From NCBI RefSeq assembly GCF_037044555.1, contig NZ_CP146275.1, positions 1,220,501 through 1,284,500 on the forward strand: DNA of 64,000 bases. Reading direction: 5' to 3'. Shown here piece after piece: positions 35,811 to 44,679 of the stretch. Each line of letters opens with the position of its first letter. Position 1 is the first letter of the stretch. The position numbers and the translations under genes were made by a program. Under the pieces are notes generated by a model. The model was given only the letters and a program-made list of their open reading frames with translations, was not told the origin of the DNA and did no database searches. This DNA comes from Pelagibacterium nitratireducens (lineage in GTDB: Bacteria > Pseudomonadota > Alphaproteobacteria > Rhizobiales > Devosiaceae).

Positions 35811-36674
35811 TTACGGAACCGAAATATCGACTGACCCATCCGACGAAAGGAGAACAAGTCCACCTCCATCGGTTGCCGCTACATACCCGCCTTCAGGCAT
35901 GGATGTGAGATGAAGTAGATAGGTATCATCGAAATCGTCGGCGACAACGGCGAAGTCGAGTTCAGTCTCAGGTGAATGCACCACGCCAACCCCAAGAACG
36001 AAGGCATGAACCCCGTTTGCGTCTACATGGACAGAAGAAACCGGCGCGCTTGTTTCATATATCCTGACCCAGGTTCTGCCCGCGTCCTCACTTTTGAAAA
36101 GACCTGAATTGGTCGCGGCATAGAGGGCATCCGGAGAGATGCCCGATGCGGCAAGATCGATAATGCCGTCCGGCAGCAGACCAATCTCCTCCCAACTGCG
36201 GCCGGCGTCTGTGCTCGTTTGAAGGGAGGCGCCGTGATGTACGCCATAAAGGACTTCCGGATTGGCGCCGCTGACCGTCATCTGGTGGAAATCGACCGGC
36301 CCACCGACGCCTTCAGCGATCTTGGACCAGGTCTCGCCTCCGTCGACGCTCTCGATGACACCTATATTGCCGCCCGCGATCGGATGACCGCTGGCCCAGT
36401 ATCGTTCGTTTTCAGTTGGGTGGGTCGAGAACCCCATGAAGTCGTCGCGGCTGTCTCCTAAAAGCTGGGCAGTCTCGTTGTCGAGATTTACACTCCACAG
36501 TCCATGGTGGGTTGCCATAAGGACTTCGGCGGTATTCTCCTGCGACGCCAAGCCGTGGACGTGCGTGGTTTCCAGAACTTCGCTCAGCGGCTGAAGCTCC
36601 TGTCCTAGTGCGGCCTGAGAGAGCGTTGCGGAAGCAGCTATCAGAAGTGCGGCCATGCTGCGGTTCGTGATCAT
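35811..36674 (-). CDS. Exported BNR/sortilin-type beta-propeller (F510_1955 family)
   Basis: The 287-aa product has a signal peptide (SMAALLIAASATLSQAALG) and repeated blades containing SxDxGxTW-type boxes: SVDGGETWSKIAEG, STDAGRSWEEIG and SEDAGRTWVRIY. HVHGLASQENTAEVLM near the start fits the F510_1955 glycosyl-hydrolase-like group, which is often next to copper oxidases. Enzyme activity is unproven. The start at 36674 follows GGAGATATT. It follows the multicopper oxidase gene on the same strand. Confidence 0.75.
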   Translation of the reverse strand: MITNRSMAALLIAASATLSQAALGQELQPLSEVLETTHVHGLASQENTAEVLMATHHGLWSVNLDNETAQLLGDSRDDFMGFSTHPTENERYWASGHPIAGGNIGVIESVDGGETWSKIAEGVGGPVDFHQMTVSGANPEVLYGVHHGASLQTSTDAGRSWEEIGLLPDGIIDLAASGISPDALYAATNSGLFKSEDAGRTWVRIYETSAPVSSVHVDANGVHAFVLGVGVVHSPETELDFAVVADDFDDTYLLHLTSMPEGGYVAATDGGGLVLLSSDGSVDISVP

Positions 36675-36730
36675 GAATATCTCCAAAAATAGTGGACCAG
36701 CCCCGCTCGACGGGGTCGGTCGGTTCTGGT

Positions 36731-38212
36731 TTAGGCCTGGACCCGGAATTCGGTCATCATGCCGGTCGACAGGTGCGGCATGTGATGGCAGTGCAGCATC
36801 CATCGAGCCGCCTCGCCTGCGTCCATGGCAATTGTTACGCTGGCCATCGGGGGGACATAGACAGTGTCGCGGACGGCTCCGGAAATCCGGCGAGCGTTAA
36901 GGCCGACGACCTGGAAGGCGTGCCCGTGCAGATGCATCGGGTGGCCCATCATCGACATGTTGTGGAACATCAGCTCAACCCGTTCGCCGCTCTTGGCCGT
37001 GATAGGCCTATGTTCGCCCCAGCCGCGACCATCGATTGTCCAGACATAGGGCGACATCGACCCGTCCAGCATAATCATCTGGCTGTTGCTCACCTCCCTG
37101 TCGGAGAGAGGATTGATCGCGCGGAACCGCCCTTCCTGGGAGAGATCGATGTCGAAAGCGGGTGACGACGTCTCCCCCAAGTCTGACATTTTCGATACTG
37201 CCGCCCCTGCCGGTGCAAGCATCAGACCGGTGCGCTCGCGCTCGCCTTCGCGGAGCGCCAGGATGGGGAAGGTGCGCGTCTCGGAAGGGAGGTCGAGGTC
37301 GATATCGAGACGCTGTCCCATCGCAAGTCCGAACCGGTTGCCGTTGAGGGGCGAAATCCTGTGGCCATCGACCGCTACTAAACGCCCCCCGATGCCGGTG
37401 TCGATCCAGAAGGTGGTCGCCGACGAGGCGTTGATGATGCGCAACTTGACGCGCCCGCCGCGTTCGACCTGAACGACTTCCGGGTCGTCGAGCGTGCGGT
37501 CGTTGGTGAGATACGCATCGAAGTTGAAGTCATTGAGATCCATGGCCATGGTCGACATGTTTGCCATATCGCTCATATTCATCTGCCCCATGTCCATGTC
37601 GCCATGGTCCATCTGCATCGAACCTTGTGGCGTCGCAACGGAAGAACCGTGATCCATGTCCGCATGCCCGGCGCCCTGGGTAATCTCATCAAGGACCGCT
37701 TGTGGATCCTTGAACGAGAAATCGTGCAGGAACATCACCACTTCCTGGCGGTCCTCAATAACGTCTTCTGTGCTGCGCACGATGAGCGGTGCAGCAAGGA
37801 GGTTCATTTCCTGGGTCGGCACGTGGCTGTGCATCCAGTGGGTGCCCGCCAGCGGCTCGAAATCATAGTCCCGGGTTTCGCCAGGCACGAGCTTGGGGCG
37901 TGGCAGATCCGGAACGCCGTCCTGGATATTGGGCGGTATCTGCCCGTGCCAGTGAACGATGGTTTCAACGTCGAGGGTATTCTCCAAGGTGAGCTTAAAT
38001 CGTTCGCCGGGATCGAGGATAAGTCCCTGACCGCCGCCAGGGCCGGCGATACCGTAGACGGAGGCGGCCCTTCCGTTGACCTCGATGGTGCGAGTGGCGA
38101 CCGTGAGTTGGCGAGACGATTCTTGAGCCCGACCTATGCGAGGAAGGGCAGTGGTTGCCGCAAGCGCGGCAGTTGCCGTGAGAAAGCCACGGCGGGTCAG
38201 CACGTTTGTCAT
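36731..38212 (-). CDS. Periplasmic multicopper oxidase, CopA/CueO-like
   Basis: The 493-aa product has a twin-arginine signal (TRRGFLTATAALAATTALP). All four copper-site motifs of multicopper oxidases are present: HWHG and HSH-type (HWMHSHVP) in the first domain, and HPMHLHGHAF and HCHHMPHLSTGM in the last. A methionine-rich insert (MQMDHGDMDMGQMNMSDMAN) lies in the middle, as in copper-resistance CopA/CueO. It oxidises Cu(I) to the less toxic Cu(II). It heads the minus-strand run with the propeller gene. Confidence 0.95.
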   Translation of the reverse strand: MTNVLTRRGFLTATAALAATTALPRIGRAQESSRQLTVATRTIEVNGRAASVYGIAGPGGGQGLILDPGERFKLTLENTLDVETIVHWHGQIPPNIQDGVPDLPRPKLVPGETRDYDFEPLAGTHWMHSHVPTQEMNLLAAPLIVRSTEDVIEDRQEVVMFLHDFSFKDPQAVLDEITQGAGHADMDHGSSVATPQGSMQMDHGDMDMGQMNMSDMANMSTMAMDLNDFNFDAYLTNDRTLDDPEVVQVERGGRVKLRIINASSATTFWIDTGIGGRLVAVDGHRISPLNGNRFGLAMGQRLDIDLDLPSETRTFPILALREGERERTGLMLAPAGAAVSKMSDLGETSSPAFDIDLSQEGRFRAINPLSDREVSNSQMIMLDGSMSPYVWTIDGRGWGEHRPITAKSGERVELMFHNMSMMGHPMHLHGHAFQVVGLNARRISGAVRDTVYVPPMASVTIAMDAGEAARWMLHCHHMPHLSTGMMTEFRVQA

Positions 38213-38276
38213 TTGAATAGTCCGATCGATGCGCTCAAAAGGCGCGACTGTACGTTACCGCTTGTGAGGCGGCGCG

Positions 38277-38648
38277 TTAGACGAGGATCGGATTGTGCTT
38301 CGGAGGGCGCCGGCCAGGTTCGGGAACAAAAGAGGTTGGACCCAAGCCATGAAGCGGGGCAGACCTCAAGGTCAGAGCCAGAGGCGAATGCAAGCTCACC
38401 GGCTCAGACAGCGGACCGGCCACTGCACATGCGGTCGCGCACAGCGTATCATGGTGCCGCTCGGACTTGTGGTGATCGGATCCATGATTGGTCATGGACA
38501 TTCCCAAGTCGGCGCTGACCTGGTGACCTTTGTGGAGTTGCAAACGGCCAATGTCGCTTGACGTCTGTGCCCATGACATCGCCGTTGACGACACCATCAG
38601 CGCGAGGATGGTAACGAGCCGCAATATGTGTGACGCGAACATGGACAT
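38277..38648 (-). CDS. Small exported His/Cys-containing protein (copper block type 4)
   Basis: The 123-aa product has a signal peptide (LRLVTILALMVSSTAMSWA), a His-rich middle (HKGHQV, NHGSDHHKSERHHDTLCATA with a Cys pair), and a basic proline end (EPGRRPPKHNPILV). It lies directly upstream of the multicopper oxidase on the same strand. It has the same plan as the other small exported proteins of this block and may be a copper-binding or regulatory accessory. Confidence 0.65.
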   Translation of the reverse strand: MSMFASHILRLVTILALMVSSTAMSWAQTSSDIGRLQLHKGHQVSADLGMSMTNHGSDHHKSERHHDTLCATACAVAGPLSEPVSLHSPLALTLRSAPLHGLGPTSFVPEPGRRPPKHNPILV

Positions 38649-38696
38649 AAAAAAAGGCTAACCCCGAACGAAAGCGACATCAAGGCGGGTGGGGCT

Positions 38697-38724
38697 CCCC
38701 CGGCGCGACATATCGCGCCGGGGG
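38697..38724. terminator. Strong hairpin between copZ and the small exported gene
   Basis: CCCCCGGCGCGA and TCGCGCCGGGGG form a perfect 12-bp stem with a 4-nt loop, 7 bp past the copZ stop. It lacks a clear T tail on the minus strand, so it may act as a terminator or an RNA-stabilising 3' hairpin. Confidence 0.65.
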
Positions 38725-38730
38725 CAGTTC

Positions 38731-38928
38731 TTACATGGACTCAGGAGAATATCCTGCTCCCGCGATGACGCGCTTTATGGCGTCACTCGGCTGTGCACTT
38801 TCGATGCGCACGGAGTGCGTGGTGAGATCGACATCCACCTTTGCCGCCGGGTCCGCGCTCTTGACGGCCTTCTCGATTGTTCCTGCGCAGTGGCCGCAGG
38901 TCATGTCCTGAACTTTGAACTCATGCAT
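38731..38928 (-). CDS. copZ: Copper chaperone CopZ
   Basis: The 65-aa soluble protein is one heavy-metal-associated domain: MHEFKVQDMTCGHCAGTIEK with the Cu(I)-binding CxxC. It carries Cu(I) to the P-type ATPase and the regulator. It is divergent from copA, with a CueR-type operator for each gene in the 138-bp gap between them. Confidence 0.94.
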   Translation of the reverse strand: MHEFKVQDMTCGHCAGTIEKAVKSADPAAKVDVDLTTHSVRIESAQPSDAIKRVIAGAGYSPESM

Positions 38929-38965
38929 GGGTGTATCCCTTCCGGTTCGACTGCGCCAATCATGG

Positions 38966-38988
38966 AGCTTCCCACCGTTGGAAGGTCA
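38966..38988 (-). promoter_or_regulatory. CueR-type promoter operator for copZ
   Basis: On the minus strand the sequence reads TTGACCTTCCAACGGTGGGAAGC. A TTGACC -35 box overlaps a CCTTCC/GGAAG dyad, the MerR-family copper-promoter plan. It lies about 40 bp before copZ. Confidence 0.8.
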
Positions 38989-39003
38989 AGCGCGAATTTG
39001 CAC

Positions 39004-39032
39004 TTGACCTTACCATGATTGGAAGGATTAGA
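39004..39032 (+). promoter_or_regulatory. CueR-type promoter operator for copA
   Basis: TTGACCTTACCATGATTGGA at 39004-39023, followed by AGG, overlaps a -35 box with the dyad CCTTACC/GGAAGG. The distance to the start at 39067 is right for a CueR-activated promoter, and rules out the longer reading frame that would start at 39019 inside it. Confidence 0.83.
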
Positions 39033-39066
39033 TCATTGTGCAGTTGTCGAACAAGGACTGCAGAAA

Positions 39067-41607
39067 ATGAACCAGGTGAAACAATTAAACGGCATGAAAT
39101 CCCTCGATTTTACCATCGAGGGGATGACTTGCGCCTCCTGCGTATCACGCGTTGAAAAAGCTATTCGGGCGGTCCCCGGCGTAGCTTCGGCTTCGGTCAA
39201 CCTCGCCACCGAGCGTGCGCGAATTGAACTTTCGGGTCCGACAGATGTTCGGCAGATCGCCGAGGCGGTGCATAAAGCCGGGTACACCCCAGAGGCCTCG
39301 GAGACTATTACACTCGATATCGAGGGCATGACCTGCGCCTCGTGCGTGGGTAGGGTGGAAAAGGCGCTCAAGCGCGTTGAGGGTGTCGTGGACGCCGCCG
39401 TCAATCTTGCGACCGAACGTGCAACAGTCGAGGTGCTTGGGGCAACGGCCACAAAAGACGATTTGGCACGCGCCGTCGCGACGGCTGGCTACAGTGTCCG
39501 AAGTGTCGCGGCTGAAGCCAAGTCCAACGGACCCAGTCGCGAACAGATCAAGGAAGCCGAAGCCATCTCGCTTCGCAACGCGATGCTTCTTGCAGCGCTG
39601 CTCACCGCTCCGCTTTTCGTCATCGAGATGGGCTCGCACTTCATTCCTGCAGTGCACATGTTCATCATGGACACGATTGGCATGCAGACCAATCGCTACG
39701 TGCAGTTCATCCTCGCCACGATCGTCCTGTTTGGCCCCGGGCGCCGGTTTCTCGTCAAAGGCTTTCCCAACCTCTGGCGCCGGACACCGGACATGAATTC
39801 CCTTGTGGCACTTGGGGCATCCGCTGCGTGGGGGTATTCGGTGGTAGCGACCTTCCTACCAGATTTGCTGCCGGCAGGGACGAGCAATGTCTATTATGAA
39901 GCCGCGGCGGTGATCGTCACCCTGATCCTGCTCGGCCGTTATCTCGAGGCGCGGGCCAAGGGACGCACCGGACAGGCAATCAAACGCCTTGTCGGACTGC
40001 AGGCGAAGACGGCGCGGATCGACCGCGATGGTGCGATCGTCGAGGTCGATCTCGATGAGGTCGTGGCCGGGAATGTTGTTCACATTCGCCCGGGTGACAA
40101 AATTCCGGTCGACGGACGCGTGCTCTCGGGCTCGTCCTATGTCGATGAGGCAATGATCACCGGTGAACCGGTCCCCGTTCAAAAGGCGGCAGGTGCCGAA
40201 GTGGTTGGCGGGACAATCAACAAAACGGGCGCCTTCACGTTTGAAGCGACCCGGGTCGGGCGTGACACGGTGCTGGCCCAGATCATTGCCATGGTCGAGG
40301 CAGCACAAGGGGCAAAGCTGCCGATCCAGGCGTTGGTCGACCGGGTTACCGGGGTCTTTGTGCCAATCGTCATCGGTTTGGCCGCTTTAACATTTCTGGT
40401 CTGGCTGATGTTCGGCCCCTCTCCACAGCTGAGCTTTGCGCTGGTCAACGCCGTCGCCGTGCTCATCATTGCATGTCCATGTGCCATGGGGCTGGCGACG
40501 CCCACATCCATTATGGTTGGCACCGGGCGGGCGGCCGAGCTAGGCATCCTGTTCCGCAAGGGCGAAGCGCTGCAAACGCTGCGATCGGCCGAAGTCGTCG
40601 CGCTCGACAAGACCGGAACTTTGACATTGGGCCAGCCCGAGTTGACCGATCTGATCGTCGCTCCTGGGTTCGAGGAAGATGACGTTCTCAGGCTCGTGGC
40701 AAGCCTCGAGCAGCACTCCGAACACCCGATAGCCGAGGCGATCGTTCGCGGTGCGCATGCCAGGTCTGTGGACCTTTTGGCCGCCGATGATTTTCTGGCC
40801 GATCCGGGTTTTGGCGTCACCGGTGACGTGGATGGGCGCAAAGTGCTGGTTGGGGCCGATCGTGCTTTGAGACGCAGCGGAATTGAGGTCGATTCATTTG
40901 CAAACCAGGCGGTTGAATTTGCCGAAATGGGAAAGTCGCCACTCTATGCAGCAATTGATGGACGGCTGGCCGCCATCATTTCGGTGGCCGATCCTATCAA
41001 GCCCACGTCACGCACAGCGATCGAGCGCCTTCACGCCCTTGGGCTTAAGGTGGCGATGATCACAGGCGATAACGAAAAAACCGCCCAGGCTGTAGCCAAA
41101 CAACTCGGTATCGACGAGGTAGTCGCCGAGGTGCTGCCGAGCGGTAAGGTCGACGCCATCAAAGCGCTTCGCGGGGCAGGCCGCCACCTCGCCTTTGTGG
41201 GCGATGGTATCAATGATGCGCCCGCGCTTGCCGAAGCCGATGTCGGCATTGCCGTGGGAACGGGAACGGACATCGCGATCGAAAGTGCCGATGTGGTTTT
41301 GATGTCGGGCGACCTCACCGCCGTCGGCGACGCCATCGCCTTGAGCAAGGCGACCATCCGCAATATCAAGCAAAACCTCTTTTGGGCATTTGCATACAAC
41401 ACTGTCTTGATCCCGGTGGCAGCCGGTTTGCTCTATCCCGTTTGGGGAATTCTGCTCTCGCCGGCCCTCGCTGCGGGGGCCATGGCCCTTTCGAGCGTGT
41501 TTGTGCTGGGGAACGCCCTGCGGCTGAGGCGGTTTTCGCCTCGGCCCATCAATCCTCATTCCGTACCTCAGCAACTTTCCCAGATGAATCTGGAGCCCGC
41601 ACAATGA
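39067..41607 (+). CDS. copA: Cu(I)-exporting P1B-1 ATPase CopA
   Basis: The 846-aa pump has two N-terminal metal-binding domains ([17 protein letters not shown] and [17 protein letters not shown]), eight membrane spans, the transmembrane metal site [11 protein letters not shown], the phosphorylation motif DKTGTLT and the hinge [18 protein letters not shown]. It moves Cu(I) from cytoplasm to periplasm using ATP. The start at 39067 is 35 bp after the operator. Its stop overlaps the cueR start (ATGA), so the pump and its regulator are in one operon. Confidence 0.96.
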   Translation: MNQVKQLNGMKSLDFTIEGMTCASCVSRVEKAIRAVPGVASASVNLATERARIELSGPTDVRQIAEAVHKAGYTPEASETITLDIEGMTCASCVGRVEKALKRVEGVVDAAVNLATERATVEVLGATATKDDLARAVATAGYSVRSVAAEAKSNGPSREQIKEAEAISLRNAMLLAALLTAPLFVIEMGSHFIPAVHMFIMDTIGMQTNRYVQFILATIVLFGPGRRFLVKGFPNLWRRTPDMNSLVALGASAAWGYSVVATFLPDLLPAGTSNVYYEAAAVIVTLILLGRYLEARAKGRTGQAIKRLVGLQAKTARIDRDGAIVEVDLDEVVAGNVVHIRPGDKIPVDGRVLSGSSYVDEAMITGEPVPVQKAAGAEVVGGTINKTGAFTFEATRVGRDTVLAQIIAMVEAAQGAKLPIQALVDRVTGVFVPIVIGLAALTFLVWLMFGPSPQLSFALVNAVAVLIIACPCAMGLATPTSIMVGTGRAAELGILFRKGEALQTLRSAEVVALDKTGTLTLGQPELTDLIVAPGFEEDDVLRLVASLEQHSEHPIAEAIVRGAHARSVDLLAADDFLADPGFGVTGDVDGRKVLVGADRALRRSGIEVDSFANQAVEFAEMGKSPLYAAIDGRLAAIISVADPIKPTSRTAIERLHALGLKVAMITGDNEKTAQAVAKQLGIDEVVAEVLPSGKVDAIKALRGAGRHLAFVGDGINDAPALAEADVGIAVGTGTDIAIESADVVLMSGDLTAVGDAIALSKATIRNIKQNLFWAFAYNTVLIPVAAGLLYPVWGILLSPALAAGAMALSSVFVLGNALRLRRFSPRPINPHSVPQQLSQMNLEPAQ

Positions 41608-42065
41608 ATATCGGACAGGCAGCCAAAGCTTCAGGCGTATCGGCAAAAATGATCCGCTACTATGAATCCATAGGGCTCATAGCGCCGGTGCACCGAACAG
41701 ATGCAGGGTATCGCATCTACGATGATCAGGACGTCCACACATTGCGGTTCATCAGCAGGGCGCGGGATTTGGGGTTTTCGGTGGACGACATGCGCGAACT
41801 TCTGGCGCTGTGGCGGGATCGCGAACGGGCCAGCGCGGATGTCAAAGCGATCGCATTGGCCCATGTAGAAATACTGGAGGAAAAAGCCAGGGCCCTGCAG
41901 CAAATGAGCGAGACGCTAAAGCATCTCGCCTCCCACTGTCATGGAGACGGTCGCCCAGACTGTCCCATCATCGAGGATTTCGCCAAACCTGAATTGGCCA
42001 AACAAAGGTTGAAACGCAAGCCTCGCTTTGAGGCAGGAGTTTTGGTTTCCGCGAAACCGGGATGA
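41604..42065 (+). CDS. cueR: CueR-like MerR-family copper-sensing activator
   Basis: The 153-aa protein has a MerR winged helix ([36 protein letters not shown]), the dimer helix ([15 protein letters not shown]) and a metal-binding loop [11 protein letters not shown] whose two cysteines match CueR-type Cu(I) sensors. It should activate the CueR boxes at copZ, copA and copB. It is coupled to copA by an ATGA overlap. Confidence 0.93.
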   Translation: MNIGQAAKASGVSAKMIRYYESIGLIAPVHRTDAGYRIYDDQDVHTLRFISRARDLGFSVDDMRELLALWRDRERASADVKAIALAHVEILEEKARALQQMSETLKHLASHCHGDGRPDCPIIEDFAKPELAKQRLKRKPRFEAGVLVSAKPG

Positions 42066-42079
42066 CTGCCTTCTGACTA

Positions 42080-42535
42080 TCAGTTTTGCTCGGACATTTG
42101 TTCTTGGTAAGCGCGTGCGCGTTCTGGCCAAGTGCTTTTGATGTAGTCGAGAATTGCCTCGATCTCGTCGTCAGTGAGCAGGTCCCCGAACGCCGGCATG
42201 TCGCTTTCATAATTTCCACCAACAATTGCTGCCACGCCATCATGAGTGATGCGAAAAAGTTGCTCGTCGCTGTGATGCCAGGTGTGACCTGTCTCATCAT
42301 GGGGAGGAGCCGGCATGCGACCGTTAGGCAGACGCTCGCGCCATTGGGGCTGGCCCTCGAGCGTTTCACCGTGACAAGCAGCGCAATTGTCGAGATACAG
42401 CTGCCGACCTTCGGTCGAATTCTCGACGGCATGCGAGAGGGTTCCGCCGGTCGCGATGGAGACCGCAAGAATGGCCAAGAGAATACTCACCGATGCGGTT
42501 ATGACCGCTATTGGAGCCATGGTGGAATTTTTCAT
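42080..42535 (-). CDS. Exported monoheme cytochrome c
   Basis: The 151-aa product has a membrane anchor or signal ([20 protein letters not shown]) and a class I heme site [21 protein letters not shown] distal methionine lies in [19 protein letters not shown]. It is likely a periplasmic electron carrier for the copper block, perhaps for the multicopper oxidase. It is convergent with cueR. Confidence 0.88.
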   Translation of the reverse strand: MKNSTMAPIAVITASVSILLAILAVSIATGGTLSHAVENSTEGRQLYLDNCAACHGETLEGQPQWRERLPNGRMPAPPHDETGHTWHHSDEQLFRITHDGVAAIVGGNYESDMPAFGDLLTDDEIEAILDYIKSTWPERARAYQEQMSEQN

Positions 42536-42679
42536 TTCTAGGGTTGTGCGCCGGAAAGCATGGCGATGTCGACCAATCTATCCGCAATTTTAGTCATCTT
42601 AGGGCGTGCATGAATTTTTGGCGACCTTCTTGATGTTTTCCGTAACTTACGTATAATTCCCGTGGGAGAGGAAGGCGTC

Positions 42680-43087
42680 ATGCAAAAAGTTCCGGCAGCC
42701 GAGATCGCGAAGAACTTCGGAGAGTGGCACGATCGTGCCTTGAACGAGCCGGTCTTCGTAACTCGATATGGACGCGAAAGCGTAGTGATCGTTTCTGCAC
42801 AATTGTATGGTGACCTCGTCTCGACAAACGATATTGCCAAGAGAGACGAGAGGAAGCGCACGCCTCTCTTTTCACCTCATCAGATTCTTCAAGCGTACTC
42901 TCGCGGTCACATCGGGTCTGATGAGGCTGCCACGCGACTTGGCCTGGGCGGCTATCGAGACCTTGCTGTCGCCCTGGAGGATGCCGGTCTTCCCCTTCCG
43001 GGCACCGACGAAAATCGCATTAAAAGGGAAGCGATCGGCGCGGCGAAACTTTTGGCCCCTTATCTTCTAAGGGACAACGATGCTTAG
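42680..43087 (+). CDS. Antitoxin with Phd/YefM-like and UPF0175-like parts
   Basis: The 135-aa protein has an N-terminal Phd/YefM-type DNA-binding part (VPAAEIAKNFGEWHDRALNE). A C-terminal UPF0175-like helical part follows (YSRGHIGSDEAATRLGLGGY). It is the antitoxin of the downstream PIN gene and probably represses the pair. The ATG at 42680 follows GAGAGGAAGG. It overlaps the toxin by 8 bp. Confidence 0.82.
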   Translation: MQKVPAAEIAKNFGEWHDRALNEPVFVTRYGRESVVIVSAQLYGDLVSTNDIAKRDERKRTPLFSPHQILQAYSRGHIGSDEAATRLGLGGYRDLAVALEDAGLPLPGTDENRIKREAIGAAKLLAPYLLRDNDA

Positions 43088-43676
43088 GCTGGTCCTCCCC
43101 GACGCAGGGCCCCTAATCAGTTTGGGGCTGATTGACCGACTGGATCTTCTTGATCGCTTCGACTGTGCAATCGTGGTCACGGATATGGTTCGGTACGAAC
43201 TTGAGCGTGGTGGGGAAGGTGCTCCGGACAAGCCAGCACTGGATCGGTGGTTCTCAAAGGCGGGCAATCGCATCCAGTCCATCGAAACAACGTATGGGCT
43301 CATGTATCAGGCTTTGCCACCGGATGTTCAGCGTCGCATCCGGCTGACGACCGACGCCGGTGAAAACTCCATCAGGGAATTTTCCGATCACGTCCGACAC
43401 ACTCTGTCTCGGGGGGATCAGATATTGATCCTCTACGAGGACGGCAAGGTGCCGACCAAAGATTTCGGGCCACAGGCCCACCTCGTCCACACCTTCGCCT
43501 TCTTGTTGGCGCTGGAGAATATGGGCGTCATACAATCTGCTGACGCGTTGCGAGAAGCAATCCATCATAAACGCCGAAATCTTGCACGCGATCTCTTTGA
43601 GCGACCGGCAGCGGATGCTGGAGACGAGAGTTGGACGCAAGCCTACGATACGCAGCCAGGTGGTTCGCAAATGTGA
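43080..43676 (+). CDS. PIN-domain toxin (VapC/DUF3368-like)
   Basis: The 198-aa protein starts with a PIN fold (LPDAGPLISLGLIDRLDLLD, with the first Asp of the metal site), DMVRYELERGG (Glu) and DAGENSIREF (acidic helix). PIN toxins are metal-dependent RNases that cut tRNA or rRNA. The pair with a UPF0175-type antitoxin is common. It follows the antitoxin with an 8-bp overlap. It may stabilise the transposon cargo by addiction. Confidence 0.78.
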   Translation: MLRLVLPDAGPLISLGLIDRLDLLDRFDCAIVVTDMVRYELERGGEGAPDKPALDRWFSKAGNRIQSIETTYGLMYQALPPDVQRRIRLTTDAGENSIREFSDHVRHTLSRGDQILILYEDGKVPTKDFGPQAHLVHTFAFLLALENMGVIQSADALREAIHHKRRNLARDLFERPAADAGDESWTQAYDTQPGGSQM

Positions 43677-43706
43677 GTCGATGCTGAACCCAAGCAAGGC
43701 TCAGTC

Positions 43707-44501
43707 TCAATCCCGCGGCGATGGGAAAGTCTCTTCAGTGAACGCTGCCAGACGATAACTCAAAAGGCCGACCCATTCGTGGGCCGCCAGGTCGGTTGTT
43801 GAGAGCCCGTTCGACGCCGTTCCAGGCCAGGTGCCGCCTGCGGATTTGGTCCGGTAATCGACCGGGTAGGGTACAACCGTCAGGTTCGTGGTCCTGAAGC
43901 AAGCAACAGCGCGTGGCATGTGACTGGCCGAGGTCACAAGAACCCAGGTGCCGGACGCGCGCCCAGCAAGAGCGGCGGCCGTTTCTCGGGCATTCTCGCA
44001 CGTGTTGCGGGATAGTTCTTCCATGGTGAGGCGTTCGGCGGCAACCCCAGAACTGATCAAGGCGTGTCGCGCCAGTTCGGACTCGGTGAGGCTACCATCG
44101 TTCGACTGGTGTCCTCCACCGCCGGAAAGAAAGATCTGGGCCTCGGGATAGCGCGCTGCGAGCATGCGGGTCTCAACAATGCGCTCGCCGGCTTCATTGA
44201 GAACGAGTGTTTTCCGGTCGAAAGAAATGTGCGTGTCGACAGCACCACCCAGCATGATGACGCCTGCAACTTCGTCGGGTAGTGCAGTCCTGGGAAATCT
44301 GTTTTCCAATACGCCCAATGCGAACGGGCCAAGAGGTGACCAAGCCGCAAGGGCCAATCCCAAAATCGAAACGATCCCGAATGCGGCAGCCAGTTTCCGG
44401 ATCTTCATGACCCAAAGCGCCAGCGCCGCCAAAAGGGCCAGCAACAAAACGTTGGACGGCGTGAGAAAGAAGTCGAGAATTTGCGAAAGGGCAAAGAACA
44501 C
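43707..44501 (-). CDS. YdcF/SanA-family (DUF218) membrane protein
   Basis: The 264-aa protein has two N-terminal hydrophobic spans and a DUF218 domain: GVIMLGGAVDTHISFDR, IFLSGGGGHQSNDGSLTESE, and TWVLVTSASHMPRAVACFR. Family members act in cell-envelope integrity, perhaps on peptidoglycan or lipid precursors. It is divergent from copB; the CueR-type box between them reads toward copB. Why it lies in the copper block is unclear. Confidence 0.83.
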   Translation of the reverse strand: MFFALSQILDFFLTPSNVLLLALLAALALWVMKIRKLAAAFGIVSILGLALAAWSPLGPFALGVLENRFPRTALPDEVAGVIMLGGAVDTHISFDRKTLVLNEAGERIVETRMLAARYPEAQIFLSGGGGHQSNDGSLTESELARHALISSGVAAERLTMEELSRNTCENARETAAALAGRASGTWVLVTSASHMPRAVACFRTTNLTVVPYPVDYRTKSAGGTWPGTASNGLSTTDLAAHEWVGLLSYRLAAFTEETFPSPRD

Positions 44502-44568
44502 CGGAAACCTCCCTTGGTTTCGCCACCTAACACTGGCGGCATCAACAAAGGATTGACGTGAATAGGAC

Positions 44569-44592
44569 TTGACCTTCCCAGCATTGGAAGGA
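44569..44592 (+). promoter_or_regulatory. CueR-type promoter operator for copB
   Basis: TTGACC at 44569-44574 overlaps the dyad ACCTTCCCAGCATTGGAAGG. It is a close match to the boxes at copZ and copA, so one CueR should serve all three. It lies about 90 bp before the copB start. Confidence 0.82.
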
Positions 44593-44679
44593 GCACCATA
44601 CCGTTCGTTTGTCTCACCCGCGATCAGTGCTCGTGGCCGAAAACATGTAGGGCTTTTGCAAGAGCGAAGAGGAATTGGA

